Source: Fibrobacter sp.
GTDB taxonomy: Bacteria; Fibrobacterota; Fibrobacteria; Fibrobacterales; Fibrobacteraceae
Length of the DNA stretch: 64,000 bases
Reading direction: 5' to 3'
NCBI GenBank assembly: GCA_017412605.1
Contig: JAFPWY010000008.1
Coordinates: 212,431 to 276,430, forward strand
The notes under the pieces are model-generated. The model was given only the letters and a program-made list of their open reading frames with translations. It ran no database searches and had not been told where the DNA came from. Positions 7,144 to 15,607 of the stretch are shown here, piece after piece (positions within the stretch are counted from its first letter, which is position 1; the number at the start of each line of letters is the position of its first letter). The position numbers and the translations under genes are program-made.

Positions 7144-8187
7144 ATGAAGTTCATTATCGCAAAAAAATATCTACCATTCACATTGGCCGCGTTGTTTTTT
7201 ATTTCTTGTTCCAAAGAAGAAACCGCAAAGCCGGCCCCCTCGCCATCGGAAAACGTAAAATCCTTTGAAGCCATGAACACCTTCATGACCATCAAAAGCT
7301 ACGGCCCAAATGCCAGCGAGGCAAACGATTCCGCAGAAGTTCTTGTACAACAACTGGAATCATTACTTTCTACCACTAGGGATTCTAGCCATATTTACAA
7401 GCTGAACCACTCCGAAAGATATCCCGTGCAAGTCGATGCCAAGGTTAAGAAACTAGCCGATTTCTCCTTAGAAATGGCCAAAGAGACAGACGGAGCTTTA
7501 AATCCCGTACTCTATCCCATTGTACACGCCTGGGGGTTTACCACCGAGAATTACAGGGTTCCCTCTGACAGTGAAATACAGAATATTTTGCCCTTGACTG
7601 ACTACAATCAGGTCAAAATTTCGGAAACCGGAATTTCAATGAAACCTGGAATGATGATGGATCTAGGAGCCGTCGGAAAAGGATACACCGGAGACCAAAT
7701 TCTTGCCTTGTTAAAATCCAAGGGAATGACTTCGGCCATTCTGGATTTAGGCGGCAACGTCCAGACTCTCGGGTGCAAAAAAGACGGGAAAAAATGGAAA
7801 GTGGGTATCACCAATCCTTGGGACGGTCCCCCTATCGGAGGCATAGAAGTCTGCGACATGGCCGTTATTACCAGCGGAGGTTACGAAAGATTCTTTGAAA
7901 AGGAAGGAAATCGTTACATTCACATCTTTGACGGAAAAAAAGGAAAAACCGTAGAAAACGGTTTGTCGGCGGTTACAATTATCGCAAAAAGCGGACTTTA
8001 TGCCGATGCACTGAGCACCGCCCTATTTGTCATGGGCGAAGAAAGCGCCATTGAATTTTGGAAAAAAAATCGTAACAAATTCCAGATGCTTTTGTTGCGC
8101 GAAGACAAAAGTGCTATTTACACTAATGAACTTGAGTCTGTTATAAAATTTACCTATAACATAAACAATAGAATAGTCATCGACTAG
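7144..8187 (+). CDS. apbE: FAD:protein FMN transferase, lipoprotein form
   Basis: 347 residues. Transfers FMN from FAD to a Ser/Thr of target proteins outside the cytoplasmic membrane. A lipoprotein signal ends in FISC (Cys22). Family motifs follow: MNTFMTIK (44-51), DLGAVGKGY (173-181), the SAILDLGGNVQTLG strand (197-210), WKVGITNPWD (218-227), TSGGYERF (243-250), HIFD (260-263) and the metal-binding region YADALSTALFVMG (286-298). No Shine-Dalgarno is visible: the operator box sits directly in front of the ATG, so initiation may be leaderless or weak. The next gene in the same direction encodes a lipoprotein with two candidate flavinylation motifs. The divergent pair behind it (NusG-II and Gx transporter) fits an extracytoplasmic flavin theme. 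Confidence 0.93.
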   Translation: MKFIIAKKYLPFTLAALFFISCSKEETAKPAPSPSENVKSFEAMNTFMTIKSYGPNASEANDSAEVLVQQLESLLSTTRDSSHIYKLNHSERYPVQVDAKVKKLADFSLEMAKETDGALNPVLYPIVHAWGFTTENYRVPSDSEIQNILPLTDYNQVKISETGISMKPGMMMDLGAVGKGYTGDQILALLKSKGMTSAILDLGGNVQTLGCKKDGKKWKVGITNPWDGPPIGGIEVCDMAVITSGGYERFFEKEGNRYIHIFDGKKGKTVENGLSAVTIIAKSGLYADALSTALFVMGEESAIEFWKKNRNKFQMLLLREDKSAIYTNELESVIKFTYNINNRIVID

Positions 8188-8233
8188 TTATTTATTGGCG
8201 ACAAAATTTTATCGCACATCAATTTTTTTTAAA

Positions 8234-8247
8234 TTAGCCTCATCTAA
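8234..8247. promoter_or_regulatory. DtxR-like operator 1 upstream of the DAFTSAT lipoprotein
   Basis: TTAGCC-TC-ATCTAA, imperfect palindrome. It starts 21 bases before a second box, i.e. two helical turns, a spacing suited to two repressor dimers. Confidence 0.55.
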
Positions 8248-8254
8248 CAATAAC

Positions 8255-8268
8255 TTAGCCCAGTCTAA
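8255..8268. promoter_or_regulatory. DtxR-like operator 2 upstream of the DAFTSAT lipoprotein
   Basis: TTAGCC-CA-GTCTAA, matching 13 of 14 positions of the box before apbE. It lies 28 bases before the start codon. Confidence 0.6.
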
Positions 8269-8296
8269 CCACGACTGGCAGTCCAATGAGGTAAAA

Positions 8297-10837
8297 ATGA
8301 AAAAAACAACCGCTATAAGAACGGCAGGATTATCCTGCGCGCTCGCATTCGGCCTGACCGCATGCGGTGACGATGTCACCAAGTACTACGATTCCGAAGG
8401 GAGAGAAATGTCAGTTACTGACACTCTTCTAGTAAAGGAAGTCATCACAGACTACGATACCATCGTGGTAACCGAGGTGATTACTAAAAAAGACACCATA
8501 AAGGCGACCGATGTCATCACGAAAAAAGACACCATAAAAGTGACCGACGCCATCACTAAAAAAGACACCGTGAAAGTGACCGACGTGATTACGAAAACGG
8601 ACACTGTGAAAACAACCATTGTCATAAAGGACACTATCCGCGATACCATCAAGGTGGAAGTCATTCCCGAGATCCCGGAAGCAGACCTAGTCTATGGTAC
8701 AGTAAATTTGACCTATGCTCAGTTCTACTATGGAGAAGTAAACAACGTAGATCCAGAATTGTACGCTACAACTGGAATTTACGACAAAGCAAGCATCCCC
8801 GATTCATTTGATGGTTATGACGCATTCACCAGCGCAACCACAAACAAGTACAAGAATTTCGGCCAGCTCGACGCAGACGTTGGAGAAAAAACGACCGAAC
8901 TGAAGGGAGTCAAGGCTGTAAATGTGGCCATCAGCAAAGCCCTTTACGACGAAGTGAAGAACAATGGATCTGAAAACGATAATAGTGATTTGTACAAGCT
9001 CGTTTCCGCAATAACTGTCATCGAAGACGCTCCAGCCGAATATAAGGTCATCAACTCCAGCGGCGTATTGAGCAAAACCATCGGAAAGACCATCACGCGA
9101 GCAGCCTCGCCTACAATCACCTCCAGCTCTAACTGGGGTAATTACATGGTTGTCATTCCAGGCATAGACATTACGGAAGCCAACACGAACAATTTACAAG
9201 GTATCGTTTTGGAAACCGAAGACGGCGAAAGCTACGGACTCATTCACCTCGGAAACATCTGGATGGACGTCCGCGAATTCGCATTCAGCGTCACCGAATT
9301 CATGGGCGGACACGGTGCGCAGCCATACAAAGCGACCACAGATATCGCAGGCAAGCGCATTTCTTCCATCCGTTACCTGCTCAAGGACGCTCCCGACGTC
9401 GTCTTGTCTACGAGTCTCTATATTCCCGTACAGGTTCCCGTTACGGCTGCCGTCGCCGAAGATAACGGCAGCATAACCTTCACGGCCGACGCTGCTATCG
9501 GCAATTACCGTTCTGCCAGCCTGAAGCTGGTCAGCTACTCCGTTGGTTCTGGCAGGAACGCGGTGACAACAAATATCGCTAACGGTAGCGCCTTCAGCAC
9601 TCGCTCAACCAGCATTAAATTCCCGACAGACGGTCTCAAGGCTGGCAGTTATACATTCACATTCGAAGATGTCAACGGAATTGCCGCTACATGCAATGTC
9701 AAGGTAACACTCGAACAGGACGGAGCACCGGTTGAAGACCTGTCCGGTATACTTTACGGCACGGTGAACCTGACTTATGCGCAGTTCTTTAATGGCGAAA
9801 TCAACGATATTGCCGCAAACGAAACCGCGACTGCCGGAAACTACAACGCAACAAGTGTTGCCGCTTGGGTCGAAGAAGATTACGACGCATTCACCAGTGC
9901 GACAAAGAGCAAGTACACCTTCTACGGTCAGGTTGACGCAGAAGTCGGCGAAGCCACATCTCAGTTGAAAGGCGTAAAGGAAGTGAATGTCGCCATCAGC
10001 AAGGCTCTTTATGCCGATGTGCAGAAGAAAATTGCAGCAGACGCCCAAGAAACCGACGGAAACGATCTCATCGCTTTGGTCAAGGCCGCCACATGGGGAA
10101 CAGAAAAGCCCGCAGAATACAAGGTCATCAACCCTGACGGATCCGTCAGCAAGACCCAGGGTGTAACCTATAGCAGAAAAGCATCCACTGAACCCACCAT
10201 ATCAACTTCGTCCAACTGGGGTAATTACCTGGTTCAGGTGAATGGAATCGACATTGTCGAAGCCAACATGAAAAATCTGCAATCCATTATCCTTGAAACC
10301 GAAGATGGAGTAAAATACGGCCTTATTCACTTGGGCAACATCTTTAACAACGCTGGTGAGTTCGCATTCAGCGTAGCTGCCATGACGGAACCTCACGGCA
10401 ACCATGTTCCATACTTGTCGACTGAAGATATCGAGGGCAAACGCATCGTCAAAATTCTTTACATGCTGAAGGACGCTAACGACATAGAACTTTCGACTAG
10501 CATTTATGTGCCAGTTCGCATTGGCGTAAGTGCAAATGCTGAATCCGTTTCCGTGGGCGATGAAATCACCTTTACGGTCGATGACGCGATTTCCAACTAC
10601 ACAAGCGCCAAGCTCAAGTTGGTAAGCTACACAGTGGGATCCGGCAGAAATGCAAAAACAACTGCTATCGAAAATGGGGGAACGTTCAGTTCTAGGGCAA
10701 AGAGCATTAAATTCGACACCTCCGTGTTGACAGTCTCCGAAGAAACCTCTTACAAGTTCAACTTTACTGATGCCTCCGGAATCCTCTCCGGGACGTCGGT
10801 AACGGTAGCTGTTAAGCCAGCATCTTCTGAAGAATAA
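8297..10837 (+). CDS. Large lipoprotein with stalk repeats and two copies of a DAFTSAT domain; candidate ApbE substrate
   Basis: 846 residues from the ATG at 8297 (GAGG just upstream); the frame is open further back, but only this start gives a lipoprotein signal (LTAC, Cys23). Residues about 41-120 are a stalk of roughly ten-residue units of the type VITKKDTIKVTD. Then come two homologous blocks. Each starts YGTVNLTYAQF (133-143, and again near 490), contains a DAFTSAT motif (175-181 and 530-536), a GVKxVNVAISKALY segment, a TSSSNWGNY segment and a GLIHLGNI segment, and ends in an Ig-like region with SVGSGRNA. DAFTSAT resembles the DxxSGAT site flavinylated by ApbE, and apbE is the preceding gene. 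I infer a surface flavoprotein. The domain's true family is not known to me, and heme or metal binding remains possible. A strong terminator follows. Confidence 0.72.
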   Translation: MKKTTAIRTAGLSCALAFGLTACGDDVTKYYDSEGREMSVTDTLLVKEVITDYDTIVVTEVITKKDTIKATDVITKKDTIKVTDAITKKDTVKVTDVITKTDTVKTTIVIKDTIRDTIKVEVIPEIPEADLVYGTVNLTYAQFYYGEVNNVDPELYATTGIYDKASIPDSFDGYDAFTSATTNKYKNFGQLDADVGEKTTELKGVKAVNVAISKALYDEVKNNGSENDNSDLYKLVSAITVIEDAPAEYKVINSSGVLSKTIGKTITRAASPTITSSSNWGNYMVVIPGIDITEANTNNLQGIVLETEDGESYGLIHLGNIWMDVREFAFSVTEFMGGHGAQPYKATTDIAGKRISSIRYLLKDAPDVVLSTSLYIPVQVPVTAAVAEDNGSITFTADAAIGNYRSASLKLVSYSVGSGRNAVTTNIANGSAFSTRSTSIKFPTDGLKAGSYTFTFEDVNGIAATCNVKVTLEQDGAPVEDLSGILYGTVNLTYAQFFNGEINDIAANETATAGNYNATSVAAWVEEDYDAFTSATKSKYTFYGQVDAEVGEATSQLKGVKEVNVAISKALYADVQKKIAADAQETDGNDLIALVKAATWGTEKPAEYKVINPDGSVSKTQGVTYSRKASTEPTISTSSNWGNYLVQVNGIDIVEANMKNLQSIILETEDGVKYGLIHLGNIFNNAGEFAFSVAAMTEPHGNHVPYLSTEDIEGKRIVKILYMLKDANDIELSTSIYVPVRIGVSANAESVSVGDEITFTVDDAISNYTSAKLKLVSYTVGSGRNAKTTAIENGGTFSSRAKSIKFDTSVLTVSEETSYKFNFTDASGILSGTSVTVAVKPASSEE

Positions 10838-10857
10838 CCTCTAAATTCCACCTACAA

Positions 10858-10888
10858 AAGCCGCAAAGAGAAATCTTTGCGGCTTTTT
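10858..10888 (+). terminator. Rho-independent terminator after the DAFTSAT lipoprotein
   Basis: AAAGCCGCAAAG and CTTTGCGGCTTT form a 12-base-pair stem with a six-base loop, followed by T residues. Confidence 0.9.
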
Positions 10889-10896
10889 GTATAGAC

Positions 10897-10927
10897 AGAA
10901 AACCCGCCGCGGCATTCGCCGGGCGGG
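10897..10927 (-). terminator. Rho-independent terminator of the porin-like gene
   Basis: On the minus strand CCCGCC...GGCGGG encloses a GC-rich inner hairpin and runs into TTTT; it lies about 85 bases past the stop of the gene ending at 11012. Confidence 0.75.
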
Positions 10928-11011
10928 AGATCAACCCATCTTTCGCCTTCAAGGAGACACAGCCAAAAAAACGAAAGAGGAGATTTTATGGCAAAAAGTA
11001 TTAGTTTTTAA

Positions 11012-12139
11012 CTAGAAGCTGAAAACGGATTCAAGTCCAAAGGTAAGCCCTGTATCGTCGCCAGCGTCATCCCCAACAGGGATATCCACCATGGCAAAGC
11101 CTGTGACTTCAAGACCTTCCACCGGAGTGAAGTAAACACGGAGACCGAAATCGAACGTTGAAGTATCGTCATTCTTGTCCACGGTATTCGTGTGATATTC
11201 CAGCGGGAGTCCCAAGGCCAGCGCATCCATGACACTTACACCCGGTTCTGCGTAGGCAAAGAAGTATTCCGGAATTTCTTCGCCATGATCAGTCGGTTCG
11301 TCTTCGTCAAAGTAAGCGTAGAAAGCAGCGCCCTTCACGTTCACATTGCCAATTTCGAGCGAGGGTTCAGCCAAGAAAGCGTGCGTCGCCTTCGGAGAAT
11401 CCTCACCGAGGTAATCCGAATGCAGGCCATAGACGGCATGCAGGCCGAAAGCACCGAACTTCAGATTCGCATCGAGACCGGCGTGCAGCTCATTGTGTTT
11501 CGCTTCCTGATAGGACTTGTAGTCCACATAGGGGCGCAGCACATGTTCGCCGAGGCCGAGTTCGTAAGCAAGGTGGGCATCGTAAGCAACGCCTACACAT
11601 TCCTCTTCATCTTCTTCTCCGGTGCAAACCTGGTTGTCGTTATCACCACGACCAAAGCCGAGGCCGACAATCAAGCCATTGTAATCGACTTCAACGCCGC
11701 GGATATCGTGTTCTGCCATGCCAGCCGCATTGTCAGCCGGATCGTCATAACCGTAATAATTCAGGAATGCGCCTTCCGAGAAGGTCAAATCGCCGAACTT
11801 CACCGCAGCATTTTCGCCATGCGTATACTGGATAAATGCTCCATTGTAAATGGCAGTGGGGTCAGTCGTCTCGCCATCGGCTTCGAGCTGCACCGATGCA
11901 GACCACTTTTCATTAAACTGGACATCTACATTAAAGTCAAAGGTCGATGCGTAACTATGGCTCTGTTTATCGTCATTCAACACATCACCTGTATAGGCAT
12001 CAAATTCTACTTCGCCAGAGAATTTGACTTCGGGGCCCTTAGATTCCGCAGCAGCAGATTCCTGAGCAAGCGCGGGCATTGCGAGGATTGCAGCGGCAGC
12101 AAGGCTGAATAAAAGATTAGACGACAAACGGTTTTTCAT
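11012..12139 (-). CDS. Outer-membrane beta-barrel (porin-like) protein
   Basis: 375 residues: a signal peptide ending ALAQE, then alternating amphipathic strands rich in aromatic and acidic residues (VKFSGEVEFDAYTG, WSASVQLEADGE, GLIVGLGFGRGD), and a C terminus ending in VFSF, the terminal Phe expected for BAM-assembled barrels. One acidic loop holds a Cys pair (VCTGEEDEEEC). The specific substrate cannot be read from sequence. The gene stands alone between two terminators. A DtxR-like box lies about 150 bases upstream, so metal-responsive expression is likely. The long untranslated leader carries two inverted repeats (TGTAACA/TGTTACA at 12179-12215, and TTGGCAT/ATGCCAA at about 12222-12269). 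Confidence 0.8.
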   Translation of the reverse strand: MKNRLSSNLLFSLAAAAILAMPALAQESAAAESKGPEVKFSGEVEFDAYTGDVLNDDKQSHSYASTFDFNVDVQFNEKWSASVQLEADGETTDPTAIYNGAFIQYTHGENAAVKFGDLTFSEGAFLNYYGYDDPADNAAGMAEHDIRGVEVDYNGLIVGLGFGRGDNDNQVCTGEEDEEECVGVAYDAHLAYELGLGEHVLRPYVDYKSYQEAKHNELHAGLDANLKFGAFGLHAVYGLHSDYLGEDSPKATHAFLAEPSLEIGNVNVKGAAFYAYFDEDEPTDHGEEIPEYFFAYAEPGVSVMDALALGLPLEYHTNTVDKNDDTSTFDFGLRVYFTPVEGLEVTGFAMVDIPVGDDAGDDTGLTFGLESVFSF

Positions 12140-12287
12140 GATTTACTCCTTTGACGGATTTCTGTTTTTTGTCATTTTTGTAACACTCCGTCTACTGTTT
12201 TACAGTTCATGTTACAAAAACGGTTGGCATTCATTCTTTCACGTATAACGATGCAAAATGCATGCCAATTTTTGTTCATTACATTTA

Positions 12288-12301
12288 TTAGTCTAGTCTA
12301 A
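12288..12301. promoter_or_regulatory. DtxR-like operator upstream of the porin-like gene
   Basis: TTAGTC-TA-GTCTAA, palindromic except for one position. It lies in the 235-base gap between the feoB terminator and the porin-like gene, so it belongs to the latter. Confidence 0.6.
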
Positions 12302-12317
12302 CTCAAACTTTTTAATT

Positions 12318-12350
12318 AAGGGCTGGCAGGTTTCGGGCCTACCAGCCCTT
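12318..12350 (-). terminator. Terminator hairpin after feoB
   Basis: AAGGGCTGG...CCAGCCCTT long stem with a small loop, 25 bases past the feoB stop; the minus-strand continuation is A/T-rich rather than a pure T run. Confidence 0.65.
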
Positions 12351-12374
12351 AATGATTCTTGATTCTAAGAATGA

Positions 12375-15323
12375 TTAATCTTCGAAGCGTTTTTCCTTGT
12401 TAGCCTTCATACCGAAGAGCTTGAGGAAAATTCCCGTACCCACGAGCACTGCGATGGCTGCGACAATCCACGTCACGTTTCCGCCAACAGGCACTTGGTA
12501 AAGGAGCACTGCAATGGCCCAAGCAAGCAGTGTCTGCACGGTCGCCATGAGAACAGCGAGGCCGAGGCCGATTTCGCGGGCGACGACACCCATCGCAGCA
12601 AGGCAAGGCACGTAAAGCAAGATGAAGATGAGGAACGCAAACACCTGCCAATTAAAGCCATCCACCGGGGTACCGTTCTTATCCGGATTGTGGAAGTAAG
12701 AGCGGAGGTTCGCGTAAATGTCGGCAGTTTCGGAAAGGTCGCCTTCTTCGAGAGCGCCCATTTCGTCTTCGGAGAGTTCGAGGCCTGCGGCAGCGAGTTT
12801 TGCAAACACGGCTTCGCGGGTCTTTTCATCCTCTTCTTCTTCGCCGAAGGTTTCGATGGCTGCATATTCTTCGCAGGTCAGCACCTTGGCGTCGGTAATC
12901 TTGTCAAGAGTTTCCTTCTTGAGTTCGGCAGCTTCCTGGCCTTCCAATTCGCCGGTGGTTCCGAGCGGGTCGGTGAGCGAGCCAAAGACTTCGGCGAGGT
13001 TAGCGGGAATCGAACCGAGGGCTTCGAGCACGGCCTCCTTGATGTCGGGAGCGCCGCCTTCTTCCTCTTCTTCGGCGGGGCATTCGTCGATGCCTACGAT
13101 AAGGGGCTTTTCTTCGGCAGGAGCGGCTTCGGCAACAACTTCTGCGGATTCAGCAGGTGCTGCGGCACTATCGGCAACCACTGCGCTATCGGTTACAGCG
13201 GAATCAGCAGCTGCAACAGTCGAATCGGCCTTCACGATATCCGTAGCGACAGAGTCAGCAACCGCCACTTGTTCCGGGGCGGATTCTTCAGCCTTCGGTT
13301 CTTCAACAGGTTCCGCAGCCTTATTTTCTTCTGCAGGCTTAGCCTCTTCAGCAGCCTCTTCGTTCTCACCCACCATCGAATACAGCGAGTTCATGGTACC
13401 GATAACGGCTTCCTTGGCCAAAAGGCCCGTGAACAGAGACACAGAGGCCGGCCAGTTTTCCTTTTCGACACCGAACGGTTCGAACACCGGCGTAATGGCC
13501 TTACCGATTACAGAGAGCAAGCTGTTTTCGGAGTCCCCGTTACCGGCAGTGAATTCATTAGCAGTGGAAATCTTGGATTCATCAACCATGAATCCTTCGG
13601 GGAGAGCGACATTTTCAGCTTCGCCTTCCTCGTTTTCCTTAACCATCTGGAAGCCATCTTCAGACTTGACGATTTCAGTCTCGGTACCGTTCACATCGAC
13701 ATACATCTTTTCCACGATGCCGAAACTGTTGAGGAAGCCGAGAACAGCAACCGCAAGCGTAATCACCTTACCGGCACGCCAAATGTAGTCACGCAGGCGC
13801 TGCCAGCAGTGGATCATCAAGGACTTGAATTTGGGCAAATGATACGGCGGAAGTTCCATCACAAAGTTAGAGGCCTGACCCTGGAACAGGGACTTCTTCA
13901 AGAAGAGGCCGTAGGCAACGGCGAACAGCACGCCAGCGAGGTAAAGCAGGAACACGACCGTGCCCGCCATCTTGCCAAAGAATGCCGCCGCGAACAGCGC
14001 ATACACCGGGAGGCGAGCGCCGCAGCTCATGAACGGCACCAGGAAGATGGTGAGGAAGCGTTCACGCTTGGATTCCAGCACGCGAGAGCCCATAATGCCC
14101 GGCACGCCGCAACCGAAGCCCACCATCATCGGCACGAAGGCACGACCCGGGAGCCCGAGGAATCTCATGAAGCGGTCCGCGACGAAAGCCGCGCGGGCCA
14201 TGTAACCCGAGTCTTCGAGGAACGAAAGGCACAGGAACATGAAGAAGATGACCGGAATGAAGGTCGAAACCGTCTGGATACCGGCACCGATACCGTCGGC
14301 GAGAATTGCCGTGACAAAAGACGGGCAACCAAGCACATCGCCCAGCACGTAGCCGAGGCCATCCACGAAAATCGCACCGAACAACACATCAAAGAAATCA
14401 ATGAATGCAGAACTGATGGTGACCGCAATCCAGAACACCAAATACATGATGACAAGGAAAATCGGGAGAGCGGCCCAACGGTTCAAAAGTACGGCGTCAA
14501 GCTTGTCCGAGAAAGTTTTCTTGGCACGCTTCTCCACAACAGCCTTCCCCGCCACTTCATGCGCAATGGAATAGCGGTTTTCGGCCATCGCGAACTCCGG
14601 CTCTTCGCCCAGAATCTTCACGACATCGGCCTTATGAAGCGTTACGCCCGCTTCGGCAAACTTGTCCGCATAACTCTTCTGGTTGCCCAAGTACATGAGC
14701 GAAACCCAACGGGCATCCGTCGCCAAGAGTTCTGCAACCGGAGCCACCTTCGGCTCCAAGACCTTCACAGCCTCTTCGACCTTATCGGCATAGGCAATCT
14801 GCTTCGGGACCGGCATCGGGCTTGCTAGCACATGGCCCATCTGGCTGATAAAGTTAGTGACGCTCTTTTCGCTCACAGCAGAAAGCGGAATGCACGGTAC
14901 GCCGTAGAAATCAGAAAGTTCATCGAGGTCCAGCTGGATTCCACGATTTTCGGCGATGTCCATCATGTTGACGGCAATCACCATCGGAATCTTCATGTCG
15001 GCAAGCTGGCTCGTGAGGAACAGGTTACGTTCGAGGTTCGTTGCATCGACAATGTTGATGATCAGGCTTGCTTCGCGGCTAAGCAGGTAGTCGACAGCGG
15101 CGCGTTCGTCTTCAGCATTTGCGAACAAAGCGTAAGTACCCGGAAGGTCCACCAGGCGAATCTGGCGGTCACCTAGTTCAAAGTAGCCTTCCTTCTTTTC
15201 GACAGTCACGCCGGGCCAGTTACCCACATGCTGACGGGCACCCGTAAGCGCGTTGAAGAGCGCCGTCTTACCGCAGTTCGGGTTACCGGCAATCGCAATC
15301 GTCAAAAGTTTTCTTGCGGCCAT
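12375..15323 (-). CDS. feoB: Ferrous iron transport protein B with a large acidic insertion
   Basis: 982 residues, about 200 longer than typical FeoB (E. coli 773). Imports Fe(II) through the inner membrane using an N-terminal G domain. G1 GNPNCGKT (13-20), the switch region HVGNWPGVTVE, G3 DLPG (59-62) and G4 NMMD (119-122) are all present. Two Gate-type membrane cores follow (MVGFGCGVPG; LLAKEAVIGT). After the second core lies an unusual stretch of about 200 residues, extremely rich in Glu, Ala, Ser, Asp and Val. Then the last helices resume at FNWQVFAFLIFILLYVPCLAAMG. It is translated last in dtxR-feoA-feoB and overlaps the feoA stop as TAATG. Expected to be repressed by the co-encoded DtxR-family protein when iron is plentiful. 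Confidence 0.95.
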   Translation of the reverse strand: MAARKLLTIAIAGNPNCGKTALFNALTGARQHVGNWPGVTVEKKEGYFELGDRQIRLVDLPGTYALFANAEDERAAVDYLLSREASLIINIVDATNLERNLFLTSQLADMKIPMVIAVNMMDIAENRGIQLDLDELSDFYGVPCIPLSAVSEKSVTNFISQMGHVLASPMPVPKQIAYADKVEEAVKVLEPKVAPVAELLATDARWVSLMYLGNQKSYADKFAEAGVTLHKADVVKILGEEPEFAMAENRYSIAHEVAGKAVVEKRAKKTFSDKLDAVLLNRWAALPIFLVIMYLVFWIAVTISSAFIDFFDVLFGAIFVDGLGYVLGDVLGCPSFVTAILADGIGAGIQTVSTFIPVIFFMFLCLSFLEDSGYMARAAFVADRFMRFLGLPGRAFVPMMVGFGCGVPGIMGSRVLESKRERFLTIFLVPFMSCGARLPVYALFAAAFFGKMAGTVVFLLYLAGVLFAVAYGLFLKKSLFQGQASNFVMELPPYHLPKFKSLMIHCWQRLRDYIWRAGKVITLAVAVLGFLNSFGIVEKMYVDVNGTETEIVKSEDGFQMVKENEEGEAENVALPEGFMVDESKISTANEFTAGNGDSENSLLSVIGKAITPVFEPFGVEKENWPASVSLFTGLLAKEAVIGTMNSLYSMVGENEEAAEEAKPAEENKAAEPVEEPKAEESAPEQVAVADSVATDIVKADSTVAAADSAVTDSAVVADSAAAPAESAEVVAEAAPAEEKPLIVGIDECPAEEEEEGGAPDIKEAVLEALGSIPANLAEVFGSLTDPLGTTGELEGQEAAELKKETLDKITDAKVLTCEEYAAIETFGEEEEDEKTREAVFAKLAAAGLELSEDEMGALEEGDLSETADIYANLRSYFHNPDKNGTPVDGFNWQVFAFLIFILLYVPCLAAMGVVAREIGLGLAVLMATVQTLLAWAIAVLLYQVPVGGNVTWIVAAIAVLVGTGIFLKLFGMKANKEKRFED

Positions 15324-15607
15324 TATACCCTCCTCAGCTTAAGAACGTTTGCTTCTTCCTTGCGCAGCGAAAGCCTGTACGAAAGTACTGCCACCTCGAT
15401 CGGGTCGCCGAGAGGGGCCGCCTGCAAGACTTCAATCTGCACGCCACGCACAAGCCCCATCGAAAGGAGCTTGGACTTGTAAGCGGAATCGCCTTCGTTA
15501 TAGCCGACGATTTCCACCTTGTCGCCACGTTTTAAGTCTGAAAATTTGGGATCCATATCCCATTTCTTTGCAGGGGTTTTGCCTCCGCATCCACAATTAC
15601 AACTCAT
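15323..15607 (-). CDS. feoA: FeoA-family protein with an N-terminal Cys cluster
   Basis: 94 residues from the ATG at 15607, which overlaps the upstream regulator's stop as ATGA; a longer frame to 15697 exists but lies inside that regulator. The C-terminal ~75 residues are the SH3-like FeoA fold: DLKRGDKVEIVGYNEGD, KLLSMGLVRGVQIEVLQ and DPIEVAVLSYRLSLRKEEANVLKL. The extra N terminus MSCNCGCGGKTP holds three Cys and could bind metal. FeoA proteins bind FeoB and support Fe(II) uptake. Translational coupling to feoB (TAATG overlap) implies matched synthesis. Confidence 0.93.
   Translation of the reverse strand: MSCNCGCGGKTPAKKWDMDPKFSDLKRGDKVEIVGYNEGDSAYKSKLLSMGLVRGVQIEVLQAAPLGDPIEVAVLSYRLSLRKEEANVLKLRRV

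Noticed and set aside
11192..12112. A 306-codon plus-strand frame opposite the porin-like gene
   Set aside because: No signal, motif or ribosome site; the minus-strand gene has signal peptide, barrel strands, terminal Phe and its own terminator.
12495..14828. A 777-codon open frame on the plus strand opposite feoB
   Set aside because: Its protein is a His/Arg/Glu-rich composition artefact with no motifs, while the opposite strand encodes an unmistakable FeoB. Long antisense frames are expected in GC-biased third positions.
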